Source of the DNA: a virus | IMG/VR virus record: IMGVR_UViG_3300028384_000455 | Span: 1-22,102 of that record | DNA: 22,102 nucleotides | Strand: one strand, 5' to 3' | Part shown: positions 6,905 to 13,155 of the stretch, in pieces | Layout: the number at the start of each line of letters is the position of its first letter | Position numbering within the stretch: position 1 is the stretch's first letter | Translations under genes and position numbers: made by a program | Notes under the pieces: generated by a model | What the model was told of the DNA's origin: nothing | The model's input: the letters and a program-made list of their open reading frames with translations, nothing else | The model's database searches: none

Positions 6905-6977
6905 GACTACTAGAATTTTTGCCGTCGAAGAGATCAAGGCTCTGCTAAACAAGTATGAAAAGGACGATGATGAGTAG
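6888..6977 (+). CDS. Possible 29-aa ORF before groES-like gene
   Basis: A GTG-initiated frame overlapping the end of the upstream gene by 17 nt and the start of the co-chaperonin gene by 8 nt. The last 24 residues (TTRIFAVEEIKALLNKYEKD and DDDE) look like an ordinary amphipathic acidic helix and fill the otherwise unused 65-nt gap. The ribosome site is weak (GAAG). It could equally be a non-coding spacer. Confidence 0.3.
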   Translation: MGTFFETTRIFAVEEIKALLNKYEKDDDE

Positions 6978-7383
6978 TGGATTGATTCTACCTGACTACG
7001 TGAAGGTACAAGAAGAGGCAGCACAACGTGCTGCGGAAGAGGATGCGATGGAGCGTGTCCCACAGCCCACAGGTTGGCGTTTGCTCGTCATGCCTTATAA
7101 GGGCCGTGAAAAAACTCACGGGGGTGTTTTCATTCCCGATGAGGCAAAAGACCGTGAAGCGTTGGCAACAGTTGTTGCTTACGTAGTTAAGGTTGGACCA
7201 CTGGCTTACAAGGACCCCGACAAGTTTGGCGAACAGGGTGAGCCGTGGTGCAAAGAAGGCGACTGGATTTGTATCGGCCGATATGCTGGTTCGCGCTTCA
7301 AACTGGATGGCGGGGAGGTTCGCATTATCAATGATGACGAAGTTATCGCCACTATCATGAACCCTGAAGACGTAGTGCTATAG
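6970..7383 (+). CDS. GroES-like co-chaperonin
   Basis: About 137 aa from ATG 6970. AAAAGGA lies 5 nt upstream; ATGs at 6955 and 6967 are in frame, but 6955 leaves no room for that site. After a 34-residue N-terminal extension, the Cpn10 fold begins at GWRLLVMPY. The mobile loop is about 44-63 (KGREKTHGGVFIPDEAKDRE), with GGVFI standing in for the GroES GGIVL chaperonin-contact tripeptide. The VGP...GDW...GRYAGSRFKLDGGEVRIINDDEVIATI region matches phage co-chaperonins. Like T4 gp31, it probably works with host GroEL to fold capsid protein, consistent with its place just upstream of the head genes. Confidence 0.85.
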   Translation: MSSGLILPDYVKVQEEAAQRAAEEDAMERVPQPTGWRLLVMPYKGREKTHGGVFIPDEAKDREALATVVAYVVKVGPLAYKDPDKFGEQGEPWCKEGDWICIGRYAGSRFKLDGGEVRIINDDEVIATIMNPEDVVL

Positions 7384-7387
7384 GAGA
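7381..7387 (+). promoter_or_regulatory. Recurrent TAGGAGA ribosome-binding site
   Basis: TAGGAGA precedes the scaffold ATG at 7393. The same heptamer recurs at 8825-8831, 9460-9466, 10483-10489 and 14982-14988, before genes for virion proteins including the capsid. It behaves like a strong Shine-Dalgarno module shared by highly expressed late genes. Confidence 0.6.
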
Positions 7388-7392
7388 CTAAG

Positions 7393-8352
7393 ATGCAAGA
7401 AGATCAGGAAGAGCACATCATCGAAATCGAGGACGAGAACACGTCTGAAGAGGTTGATGCTGTAGAAGAGCAGGAGACGGAAGATGAAGTTCCGTCCGAG
7501 CAACCGCAGGAATCTGCTTCGGAAGAAGTGCCAGCCGAGCCTCAAGAAGCTTCTGCTGAACCGGAGAAGAGTGAAGAAGAGCTTGCTGAGTACTCAGAAA
7601 GCGTTCAACGCCGAATCCGAAAGCTGACAGCTAAGTTCCGCGAGGAAGAGCGACAGCGTGAAGCCGCCATACAATACGCAGAGGCTGTTAAAAAGCAGAA
7701 TGAAGAACTGCAAGGTCAGCTTCGTAATCGTGAAGCGTCTTACGTTGATGAACTGGGTGGTCGCCTAGATCGTGAGCTAGATGCGGCAAAGACAAAACTG
7801 AAGGCAGCTATCGAAGCCGATGACGCTGACGGTATCTTTGAAGCGCAGCAAATGGTGAGCCGTATCACCATTGAGCAGGACAAACATGCCGACGCTAAGT
7901 TGCGTGTGGAGCGTGAGCCGCAAGAGTACCAGGCTCCCGAGATTCCGCAGCAGGCTATGCAGCAAGCTGCACCAGAACCCGACCCCAAGGCTCAAGCCTG
8001 GGCGGATCGTAACGAATGGTTCGGCAACGACGACACTATGACTTACGCAGCATTTGGTATTCATCGGAGACTTGTGGAAGAAGAAGGATTTGACCCAACT
8101 TCTGATGAGTATTATACTGAGCTCGACAAACGTATCAAAGGTGATTTCCCGCACAAGTTTGGACAATCCGTTCAGCCGACGCAGGAAGAACCCAAGAAAG
8201 CCGCTAAACCCAGAGTCGCCTCTGCTGAGTCCACGGCATCACGTTCGTCAAATAAGGGGCGCAGAACAGTCAAGCTTTCACCTTCACAGGTAGCTATCGC
8301 TAAAAAACTTGGTGTTCCGCTCGAAGAATACGCAAAGTTTGTAAAGGAGTAA
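7393..8352 (+). CDS. Capsid scaffolding protein
   Basis: Internal assembly scaffold guiding coat polymerisation into a prohead. 319 aa: a very acidic N-terminal 70 residues (Glu/Asp with Ser/Pro), a long coiled coil (about 75-175) rich in Glu, Arg, Lys and Gln, a Pro/Gln hinge, then a basic C-terminus (about 260-319) ending in KLSPSQVAIAKKLGVPLEEY. In known scaffolds such as P22 a basic C-terminal helix binds the coat, and the charge layout here matches. Its position between the co-chaperonin and the head genes supports the call. No protease motif is visible. The start has TAGGAGA at 5 nt spacing. Confidence 0.8.
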   Translation: MQEDQEEHIIEIEDENTSEEVDAVEEQETEDEVPSEQPQESASEEVPAEPQEASAEPEKSEEELAEYSESVQRRIRKLTAKFREEERQREAAIQYAEAVKKQNEELQGQLRNREASYVDELGGRLDRELDAAKTKLKAAIEADDADGIFEAQQMVSRITIEQDKHADAKLRVEREPQEYQAPEIPQQAMQQAAPEPDPKAQAWADRNEWFGNDDTMTYAAFGIHRRLVEEEGFDPTSDEYYTELDKRIKGDFPHKFGQSVQPTQEEPKKAAKPRVASAESTASRSSNKGRRTVKLSPSQVAIAKKLGVPLEEYAKFVKE

Positions 8353-8356
8353 GACA

Positions 8357-8812
8357 ATGGCTGATTCAAAACGTACACCCCGTGCAACGCAGACACGTGA
8401 AAAAACTGCGCGTAGGAAGCCTTGGGCTCCCCCGAGCACGTTGGATGCACCGCCTGCACCACACGGTTATGTCCATCGTTGGGTTCGCACTGCGATCCGT
8501 GGCGATGACGACCAGAACAACGTTTACTCTCGTATGAGAGAAGGTTGGGAACCGGTACGAGCGGAAGAATATCCGGATACAGAGTATCCAGTTATTCAAG
8601 ACGGAAAACATGCTGGGGTTATCGGAAGTGGTGGGCTTATGCTCTGCCGCATTCCACAAGAGACGGTAGATGAACGAACTGAGTATTTCCGGGACCAGAC
8701 CCGCAATCAAATGAAAGCCGTCGATGAAAACCTGATGAGGGAATCTCATCCCTCAATGCCGATCACTCAAGATCGGCAAAGTCGTGTAACTTTTGGTGGC
8801 GACAAAGATTAA
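8357..8812 (+). CDS. Conserved head-region protein, unknown role
   Basis: 151 aa, preceded by AAAGGAG. After a basic N-terminus come conserved-looking blocks: RKPWAPPSTLDAPPAPHGY (about 20-38), HRWVRTAIRG, REGWEPVRAEEYPD, GVIGSGGLMLCRIPQE and the C-terminal SRVTFGGDKD. I recall proteins with the same RKPWAPPS...EGW..VRAEEYP...RIP pattern lying between scaffold and capsid genes in related phages. It is probably a structural or assembly protein (head decoration or prohead component), but no biochemical function is known to me. Confidence 0.65.
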   Translation: MADSKRTPRATQTREKTARRKPWAPPSTLDAPPAPHGYVHRWVRTAIRGDDDQNNVYSRMREGWEPVRAEEYPDTEYPVIQDGKHAGVIGSGGLMLCRIPQETVDERTEYFRDQTRNQMKAVDENLMRESHPSMPITQDRQSRVTFGGDKD

Positions 8813-8819
8813 GCCACCA
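8794..8819 (+). promoter_or_regulatory. Stem-loop over stop codon upstream of structural gene
   Basis: TGGTGGC (8794-8800) pairs perfectly with GCCACCA (8813-8819). The loop is 12 nt and includes the TAA stop at 8810-8812. It ends six bases before the TAGGAGA ribosome site for the gene at 8839. No T-run follows. It could be a processing or stability element; the long loop makes it less certain. Confidence 0.3.
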
Positions 8820-8838
8820 GCAAATAGGAGAATGACAA

Positions 8839-9459
8839 ATGGCAAATGCTAATGTCAAGTTCGGCCTTAAGCCGATCGGCGTAGTAGGCGGCGTAGCCGG
8901 CACTACGGGCGCAACTCCGTATTTCATTAAGTCAGACGCGTCCGCTATGTATCAGGGTTCACCGGTCATTGCTACTAACGATGGTACTATTGCCATCACT
9001 GGTTCCGCTACTGGTGACACCTACAAACATATCGGCGTTTTTGCTGGCTGCGAATACGTAGATGCAACTTCTGGCGAGAAGAAGTTCTCAAACTACTGGC
9101 CTGGTTCAGGTTCAGCAGATACGGACTACGATATCGTCGGTTTTGTATATGACAATCCGTTCCAACGTTTTGTTGTCTGCACAGATGCAACCTTCACTGA
9201 CAAAGCCACTGCTCGCGCAGCTATCTTTGAAAGTGCAGCAATGATCACAGCCAATGCTGGTAACACCACAACAGGTCTTTCCAACGCTCAATTGGACACA
9301 ACGACTCCTGACGCTGCGAACGCTTCGTTCCCGCTGAAAATCGTTGGCATCCAAGACGACGTTGAGAACCAAGACTACACTGCTGCTGGTCTGCCGGTCA
9401 TCGTGATCTTCAACAACCATGCCCTGCTTGACGGCTCTGCCGAAGCAACGGTAGCGTAA
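8839..9459 (+). CDS. Structural virion protein next to capsid gene
   Basis: 206 aa with a complete open frame and TAGGAGA at 7 nt spacing. The protein is Gly/Ala/Thr-rich and beta-like, starting MANANVKFGLKPIGVVGG. Motifs include KSDASAMYQGSPVIATNDG, FAGCEYVDATSGEKKFSNYW and AGLPVIVIFNNH. This pattern is familiar from proteins encoded immediately before Mu-like major capsid genes in aquatic phages, where it is annotated as hypothetical or structural. A head decoration or cement role is plausible from placement. There is no signal peptide or membrane segment. Confidence 0.65.
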   Translation: MANANVKFGLKPIGVVGGVAGTTGATPYFIKSDASAMYQGSPVIATNDGTIAITGSATGDTYKHIGVFAGCEYVDATSGEKKFSNYWPGSGSADTDYDIVGFVYDNPFQRFVVCTDATFTDKATARAAIFESAAMITANAGNTTTGLSNAQLDTTTPDAANASFPLKIVGIQDDVENQDYTAAGLPVIVIFNNHALLDGSAEATVA

Positions 9460-9474
9460 TAGGAGACTAGAATA

Positions 9475-10386
9475 ATGGCTATTTCTCGCGCACAACTCGC
9501 AAAAGAACTCGAGCCGGGTCTCAACGCCCTGTTCGGCATGGAATATAACCGCTACGAAAACCAACACGCTGAAATCTTCGACACCGAGTCTTCTGACCGT
9601 GCTTTCGAAGAAGAAGTGATGTTGTCGGGTTTCGGTGCCGCTCCGACTAAGTCGGAAGGTGGCAGCGTATCGTATGATGACGCACAAGAGGCTTACACCT
9701 CGCGTTACAACCACGAGACCGTAGCAGCTGCTTTCTCAATCACTGAGGAAGCTGTAGAAGACAATCTTTATGATCGTCTGGCTGCTCGTTACACTCGTGC
9801 GTTGGCCCGTTCGATGGCACACACCAAGCAAGTTAAAGCTGCTTCTGTCTTGAACAATGCTTTTGATAGCACTGTTAAAGGCGGCGACGGCAAAGAACTT
9901 TGCGCCACTGACCACCCGCTGACCAATGGCGGTACGTTCTCGAATGAGCCGTCAACGGCTGCTGACTTGAACGAAACCTCGCTGGAAGACGCTCTGATCA
10001 AAATCGCCGGTTACACCGACGAGCGTGGTCTGATCATCGCCCTGCGCGGTACGAAGCTGATCATCCCGCGTCAGCTTCAGTTCGTGGCAACTCGTCTGTT
10101 GGAATCGGAACTTCGTGTTGCGACTGCCAACAACGACATCAACGCCATCCGTCAGATGGGTCTGCTTCCTGAGGGTTATGTAGTCAACGACTACCTGACT
10201 GACTCGGATGCCTTCTTCATCAAGACAGATGCCCCGAATGGCTTCAAGCACTTCGAGCGTCTGGCTCTGACGACACAAATGGAACCGGATTTCGACACCG
10301 GCAACATGCGTTACAAAGCCCGTGAGCGTTACAGCTTCGGCTTTAGTGACCCGCGCGCCGTGTTCGGTTCACCGGGTGCTGCATAA
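9475..10386 (+). CDS. Major capsid protein (Mu gpT-like family)
   Basis: 303 aa, HK97-fold coat protein forming the icosahedral shell. Diagnostic blocks run in order: LEPGLNALFGMEY (about 12-24), SDRAFEEEVMLSGFG (40-54), YTSRYNHETVAAAFSITEEA (74-93), CATDHPLTNGG (143-153), LNETSLEDALIKIA, LIIPRQLQFVATRLLESEL and the C-terminal KARERYSFGFSDPRAVFGSP. These fit the Mu-like prophage major head subunit family (gpT), and the length looks complete. Translation uses TAGGAGA 8 nt before ATG. Directly downstream is the strongest terminator in the window, as expected for a very highly expressed last gene of an operon. Confidence 0.92.
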   Translation: MAISRAQLAKELEPGLNALFGMEYNRYENQHAEIFDTESSDRAFEEEVMLSGFGAAPTKSEGGSVSYDDAQEAYTSRYNHETVAAAFSITEEAVEDNLYDRLAARYTRALARSMAHTKQVKAASVLNNAFDSTVKGGDGKELCATDHPLTNGGTFSNEPSTAADLNETSLEDALIKIAGYTDERGLIIALRGTKLIIPRQLQFVATRLLESELRVATANNDINAIRQMGLLPEGYVVNDYLTDSDAFFIKTDAPNGFKHFERLALTTQMEPDFDTGNMRYKARERYSFGFSDPRAVFGSPGAA

Positions 10387-10494
10387 GCACTAGGTACAGA
10401 TGATGTACTGGAAAGGGCGGGTTTATCCCGCCCTTTCTTTTTGCGTGAAAAGAGGTTAAAATGATGCCACAACATCGGACATTAGGAGAAAAAA
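10387..10494 (+). other. Intergenic region between capsid and structural gene pair
   Basis: This is the only sizeable non-coding gap within the gene array. It carries the terminator and, near its end, the TAGGAGA ribosome site for the next gene. I found no convincing promoter: TTGCGT at 10441 has no matching -10 at normal spacing, and TAAAAT at 10457-10462 lacks a -35. Downstream genes therefore need read-through or a phage-specific promoter I cannot recognise. Confidence 0.6.
10412..10442 (+). terminator. Strong intrinsic terminator after capsid gene
   Basis: AAAGGGCGGG (10412-10421) pairs perfectly over 10 bp with CCCGCCCTTT (10427-10436), with loop TTTAT, and is followed by CTTTTT. This is a textbook Rho-independent terminator 26 nt after the capsid stop. 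A smaller inverted repeat (GTACA 10394-10398, TGTAC 10404-10408) lies just before it. Confidence 0.92.
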
Positions 10495-11232
10495 ATGGGC
10501 CGTTTTAGATCAATTAGTGACCTCGGCACTACTGAAGACTTCAACCTTCAGATTACACGAGGTGTTATACCGGGCCACCAACGTTTTTATAAGTTTGGGT
10601 ACAATCCTGCTGTCGGTACTACGGACGAAACCATTTGCGATTTGGGCGGTCAATACACTTATCTGACCAGTGCTACAACTCTTACGGTCTCTAGTAGTAA
10701 TACGGATACTACCGACCAAGGTGTAGTCGTTTTTATTGAAGGTCTCGATGCTGACTATAATGAAATCAACGAGACAGTAACTTTGGGTGCCACAGGTTCA
10801 GCGACTACGGCTAACTCTTATCTCCGAGTTTTTCGCGGTTTTGTAGCTGGCGGCACTGCTACGGCTGGTGACATAAGTGTTACTGCCAACTCAAACACTT
10901 ACTTGTATATCTCTGCTCGTGACCAGCAGTCTATGGTTGCTGTTTACACGGTTCCGGCAGGCAAGACCCTTTTTATGGATTTATTCTCAGCCTCGACTGG
11001 TACAACTTCAACAACGAATTATGTGACGGTTCGCACTCGGATTCGTGCTCCAGGTGGAGTTTTTCGCACCGGTCATCAGTGGACTGTTCAAGGCAATCAG
11101 TTTCAGTATGATTTTCTTCGCCCCTTCCCGCTCACACAAAAAACAGACATTGAAGTTAGAGCTCAATCCTCATCAGGTGATCAAGAAGTTTCTTCCATGT
11201 TTGAAGGCGTTCTGATTAAAAACGCCACATAA
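10495..11232 (+). CDS. Structural protein, tandem paralog A
   Basis: 245 aa, Thr/Ser/Gly-rich, predicted mainly beta. It is clearly homologous to the next gene. Shared blocks are RSISDLGTTEDFNLQITRG with GH and KFG following, ETI..GG.Y.Y near residue 50, the EGLDADYNEINET block, SYLRVFR and VPAGKTLFMDLF. The C-terminus ends QEVSSMFEGVLIKNAT, matching VSASMEFVYIKNEG in the second copy. I recall similar proteins as virion structural proteins of podoviruses of marine bacteria, function unassigned. Starting with a TAGGAGA site right after the capsid terminator, it begins a new expression unit. Confidence 0.7.
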   Translation: MGRFRSISDLGTTEDFNLQITRGVIPGHQRFYKFGYNPAVGTTDETICDLGGQYTYLTSATTLTVSSSNTDTTDQGVVVFIEGLDADYNEINETVTLGATGSATTANSYLRVFRGFVAGGTATAGDISVTANSNTYLYISARDQQSMVAVYTVPAGKTLFMDLFSASTGTTSTTNYVTVRTRIRAPGGVFRTGHQWTVQGNQFQYDFLRPFPLTQKTDIEVRAQSSSGDQEVSSMFEGVLIKNAT

Positions 11233-11245
11233 CAGGTGACGAGTT

Positions 11246-12043
11246 ATGGTTACCCAGGTTCGATCAATCAGCCAAATTGGCACTACCGAGCCATTTGAGC
11301 TACAGGTCGCTCGCGGCCATATTGACGGCCATAAACACCTGTTTAAGTTTGGTCACAACGCTGCTGTCTCTAACACTGAGGAGACGATTTGGGCACAGGG
11401 TGGGATATACGCCTATCCCCCCGGTGCTCAACAAATGACACTTTCAAGCAGTTCTGGCAACGATACAGCAAACGAAGGAACGGGTGCTCGCACAGTTGAG
11501 ATTCAAGGCTTGGATGCTGACTATAACGAGCAGTCAGAAACTCTTTCCCTAGACGGGCAAACCCCAGTAACAACTACAAAGTCTTTCCTACGCACTTTTC
11601 GTATGCGTGTTCTTACAGCTGGCGACCAACTTTTTAACCAAGGCACTATTTACTTGGGGACCGGCACTGTCACAGCAGGTGTTCCCGCTGTTAAGTATGC
11701 GACTATCGACGGTTTTGGCGACAACCAAACGATGATGTGTCTTTGGACTGTTCCCGCAGGTTACACAGCCTTCCTAATGCAAACGAATATTTCAACGGGT
11801 AACCCGTCTACCACCCCAGCCGTACTACAAACACGTCTTATTTCTCGGCCTCATGATGAAACTTTTCAGACAAAGGAAAGAATTACGATGACGGACGGTA
11901 ATCAGCTACAAGGCTATAGTGTCCCTCTTCGTTTTGAAGAGAAGACAGACATAGAGTTCCGTGCCACTTCTACCACGAATGTTGATTTTGATGTGTCCGC
12001 ATCAATGGAATTTGTGTATATTAAAAATGAAGGGCCATTGTAA
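11246..12043 (+). CDS. Structural protein, tandem paralog B
   Basis: 265 aa, second member of the tandem pair. Conserved blocks are RSISQIGTTEPFELQVARGH, KFGHNAAVSNTEETIW..GG, GARTVEIQGLDADYNEQSE, VTTTKSFLRTFRMRV, LWTVPAGYTAFLMQ and a C-terminal EKTDIEFRATS. Overall identity with copy A looks moderate, so the duplication is old. A ribosome site (AGGTGA) lies upstream of ATG 11246. Two different copies side by side could form a hetero-oligomer or occupy different positions in the virion. The stop overlaps the next start by one base. Confidence 0.7.
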   Translation: MVTQVRSISQIGTTEPFELQVARGHIDGHKHLFKFGHNAAVSNTEETIWAQGGIYAYPPGAQQMTLSSSSGNDTANEGTGARTVEIQGLDADYNEQSETLSLDGQTPVTTTKSFLRTFRMRVLTAGDQLFNQGTIYLGTGTVTAGVPAVKYATIDGFGDNQTMMCLWTVPAGYTAFLMQTNISTGNPSTTPAVLQTRLISRPHDETFQTKERITMTDGNQLQGYSVPLRFEEKTDIEFRATSTTNVDFDVSASMEFVYIKNEGPL

Positions 12044-12291
12044 TGAGTATTACCTACAGAGGCGAAAAGTTTTCCGGTTATAACAAACCGAAGCGTACGC
12101 CAGGAAAAAAGAAGAAGTTCGCTGTTCTCGCCAAAGAGGGCGATAGCGTTCGCCTTGTTCGCTTTGGTGACCCTAATATGAAGATTAAAAAGAATATCCC
12201 TGCACGGCGTAAATCATTCCGTGCTCGTCACAAATGTGACCAGAAGAAGTCAAAGCTTAGTGCTGGCTACTGGTCCTGTAAGAAGTGGTAG
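12043..12291 (+). CDS. Small basic protein, DUF6321-like
   Basis: 82 aa, about one third Lys/Arg. Motifs: FSGYNKPKRTPGKKKKFAVL, SVRLVRFGDPNMKIKK, ARRKSFRARHKCDQKK and the aromatic end AGYWSCKKW. The KPKRTP...K.AVLAK.G..V.L.RFG...ARRKSF.ARH pattern matches, from memory, a phage family of unknown function (DUF6321-like). C-x15-C is present (HKC...WSC), so a small metal site or disulfide is possible. It starts at the ATG overlapping the previous TAA. It heads a run of tiny genes. Confidence 0.7.
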   Translation: MSITYRGEKFSGYNKPKRTPGKKKKFAVLAKEGDSVRLVRFGDPNMKIKKNIPARRKSFRARHKCDQKKSKLSAGYWSCKKW

Positions 12292-12295
12292 TGAT

Positions 12296-12580
12296 ATGAA
12301 AGAAGCTCTTCAAAATGCTATTGCAGGTCTTATTGCTGCTGGGGTTGGCTGGCTATGTGTTACACTGGTTGCTGTTGACAAGCGCACGGCTGTTATAGAA
12401 TTGAAAGTGGAGCAGAACTCAGAGCTTCTTCACTCAATGATCAACAAGGAGGCACGTCTACATGGCAATAAGTCGAGGCCAGATGGCAAAACAGATCAAC
12501 AAGCCGCCAATGAAGAAGAAGAAGTCCCGCTCCGCAAGGCGGCGTGGCCCCCAGAGTCGTCGTTCACGGAGCTAAGATAA
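12296..12580 (+). CDS. Small single-TM protein with overlapping internal gene
   Basis: 94 aa from ATG 12296, which starts four bases after the preceding stop. The N-terminal helix is membrane-like (about 6-27, QNAIAGLIAAGVGWLCVTLVAV). A helical segment (RTAVIELKVEQNSELLHSMI) follows, a form common in small phage membrane or holin-like proteins. The last 38 residues share DNA with the gene at 12462-12575 in another frame, so their unusual composition (QQAANEEEEVPL...) may reflect constraint from that gene. The true functional part may end near residue 60. Its stop overlaps the next ATG. Confidence 0.55.
   Translation: MKEALQNAIAGLIAAGVGWLCVTLVAVDKRTAVIELKVEQNSELLHSMINKEARLHGNKSRPDGKTDQQAANEEEEVPLRKAAWPPESSFTELR
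12462..12575 (+). CDS. Small cationic protein, 37 aa, nested in another gene
   Basis: Begins MAISRGQMAKQINKPPMKKK and ends in an Arg/Ser-rich tail (SARRRGPQSRRSRS). A strong Shine-Dalgarno AAGGAGG at 12446-12452 sits 9 nt before the ATG, better than that of the enclosing gene. The M..ISRGQM..QI.KPP.KKK pattern recalls a recurring class of tiny phage proteins. The gene lies wholly inside 12296-12580 in the +1-shifted frame. Unknown function; its composition predicts nucleic-acid or acidic-surface binding. Confidence 0.65.
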   Translation: MAISRGQMAKQINKPPMKKKKSRSARRRGPQSRRSRS

Positions 12581-12786
12581 TGCCCAAAGATGCTTGTTAC
12601 AGAAAAGTAAAAGCTAGGTACAAGGTTTTCCCGAGTGCTTACGCTAGTGGTGCAATCGCCAAGTGTCGTAAAGTTGGCGCAAAGAACTGGGGCAACAAGG
12701 CTCAGAAGAAAGCCAAGGGCGGCTTGGTTAAAAAGAAATATTCAAACGGTCAAGCCTACAAGTACCGCACTACAAAGATGTATTAA
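12580..12786 (+). CDS. Small basic Cys-pair protein
   Basis: 68 aa starting at the ATG that overlaps the previous TAA. Contains KDACYRKVKARYKVFPSAYA, SGAIAKCRKVGAKNWGNK and a Gly/Lys tail (AKGGLVKKKYSNGQ) ending KYRTTKMY. The DACY.KVK.RYKVFPSAYASGA...CRK.GA.NWG pattern is widespread in phage and giant-virus small ORFs, from memory, and its function is unknown. The two Cys (C5, C28) could pair or bind metal. The AKGG-V-K tail echoes the protein encoded at 6052-6384. Confidence 0.7.
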   Translation: MPKDACYRKVKARYKVFPSAYASGAIAKCRKVGAKNWGNKAQKKAKGGLVKKKYSNGQAYKYRTTKMY

Positions 12787-12788
12787 TC

Positions 12789-12896
12789 ATGCGTCGATGG
12801 TTCTGGCATAGTCGCTTCATAGACGCTATTGTTAGGGTCAATAGCAGGCTTGGAGATTTCTTATGGAGAAAACGATATGGCCGTTCGAAAGACTAA
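12789..12896 (+). CDS. Small basic Trp-rich protein, 35 aa
   Basis: Reads MRRWFWHSRFIDAIVRVNSR, then LGDFLWRKRYGRSKD. It starts two bases after the upstream stop and overlaps the next gene by 20 nt. Three Trp, many Arg and a W-F-W-H-S-R-F beginning recall tiny RW-rich phage ORFs. It is probably an amphipathic helix that could sit on a membrane or bind nucleic acid. The ribosome site is poor, so expression may rely on coupling. Confidence 0.5.
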   Translation: MRRWFWHSRFIDAIVRVNSRLGDFLWRKRYGRSKD

Positions 12897-13155
12897 AAAG
12901 GGGGCAGCACTAAAACGCTGGTTCAAAGAAGAATGGGTTGACGTTCGCACTGGTAAGCCGTGCGGCCGTAAGAAGGGTGAGAAGCGCGGTACGCCATATT
13001 GTCGTCCTAAAAAGCGCGTCTCTAAGAAAACCCCCAAGACCGCAAAGGAAATGACTGCGTCAGAGAAACGTAGTAGAATAGCTCAGAAGAAACGCCTCGG
13101 TCAGCCTGCTGGTAAGCCTCGCCGAGTCAAGGCACTGAAGAGAAGGAAGAAGTAG
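12877..13155 (+). CDS. Small strongly basic protein, DUF5872-like
   Basis: 92 aa from ATG 12877 with GGAG eight bases upstream. An earlier in-frame ATG (12829) lies inside the preceding gene and lacks a site. Key blocks: ALKRWFKEEWVDVRTGKPCG, RKKGEKRGTPYCRPKKRVSK and KTPKTAKEMTASEKRSR. The tail is nearly all basic (RRVKALKRRKK). The W-V-D-x-x-TGKPCG...KGEKR..PYCRP..RVS.KTPKT signature resembles a small domain of unknown function (DUF5872-like, recalled) found in phages and large DNA viruses. The two Cys may bind metal. Probably nucleic-acid associated. Confidence 0.7.
   Translation: MAVRKTKKGAALKRWFKEEWVDVRTGKPCGRKKGEKRGTPYCRPKKRVSKKTPKTAKEMTASEKRSRIAQKKRLGQPAGKPRRVKALKRRKK

Noticed and set aside
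10441-10462. Promoter just after the capsid terminator
   Set aside because: TTGCGT and TAAAAT are only 10 bp apart, and neither has a partner at normal spacing.
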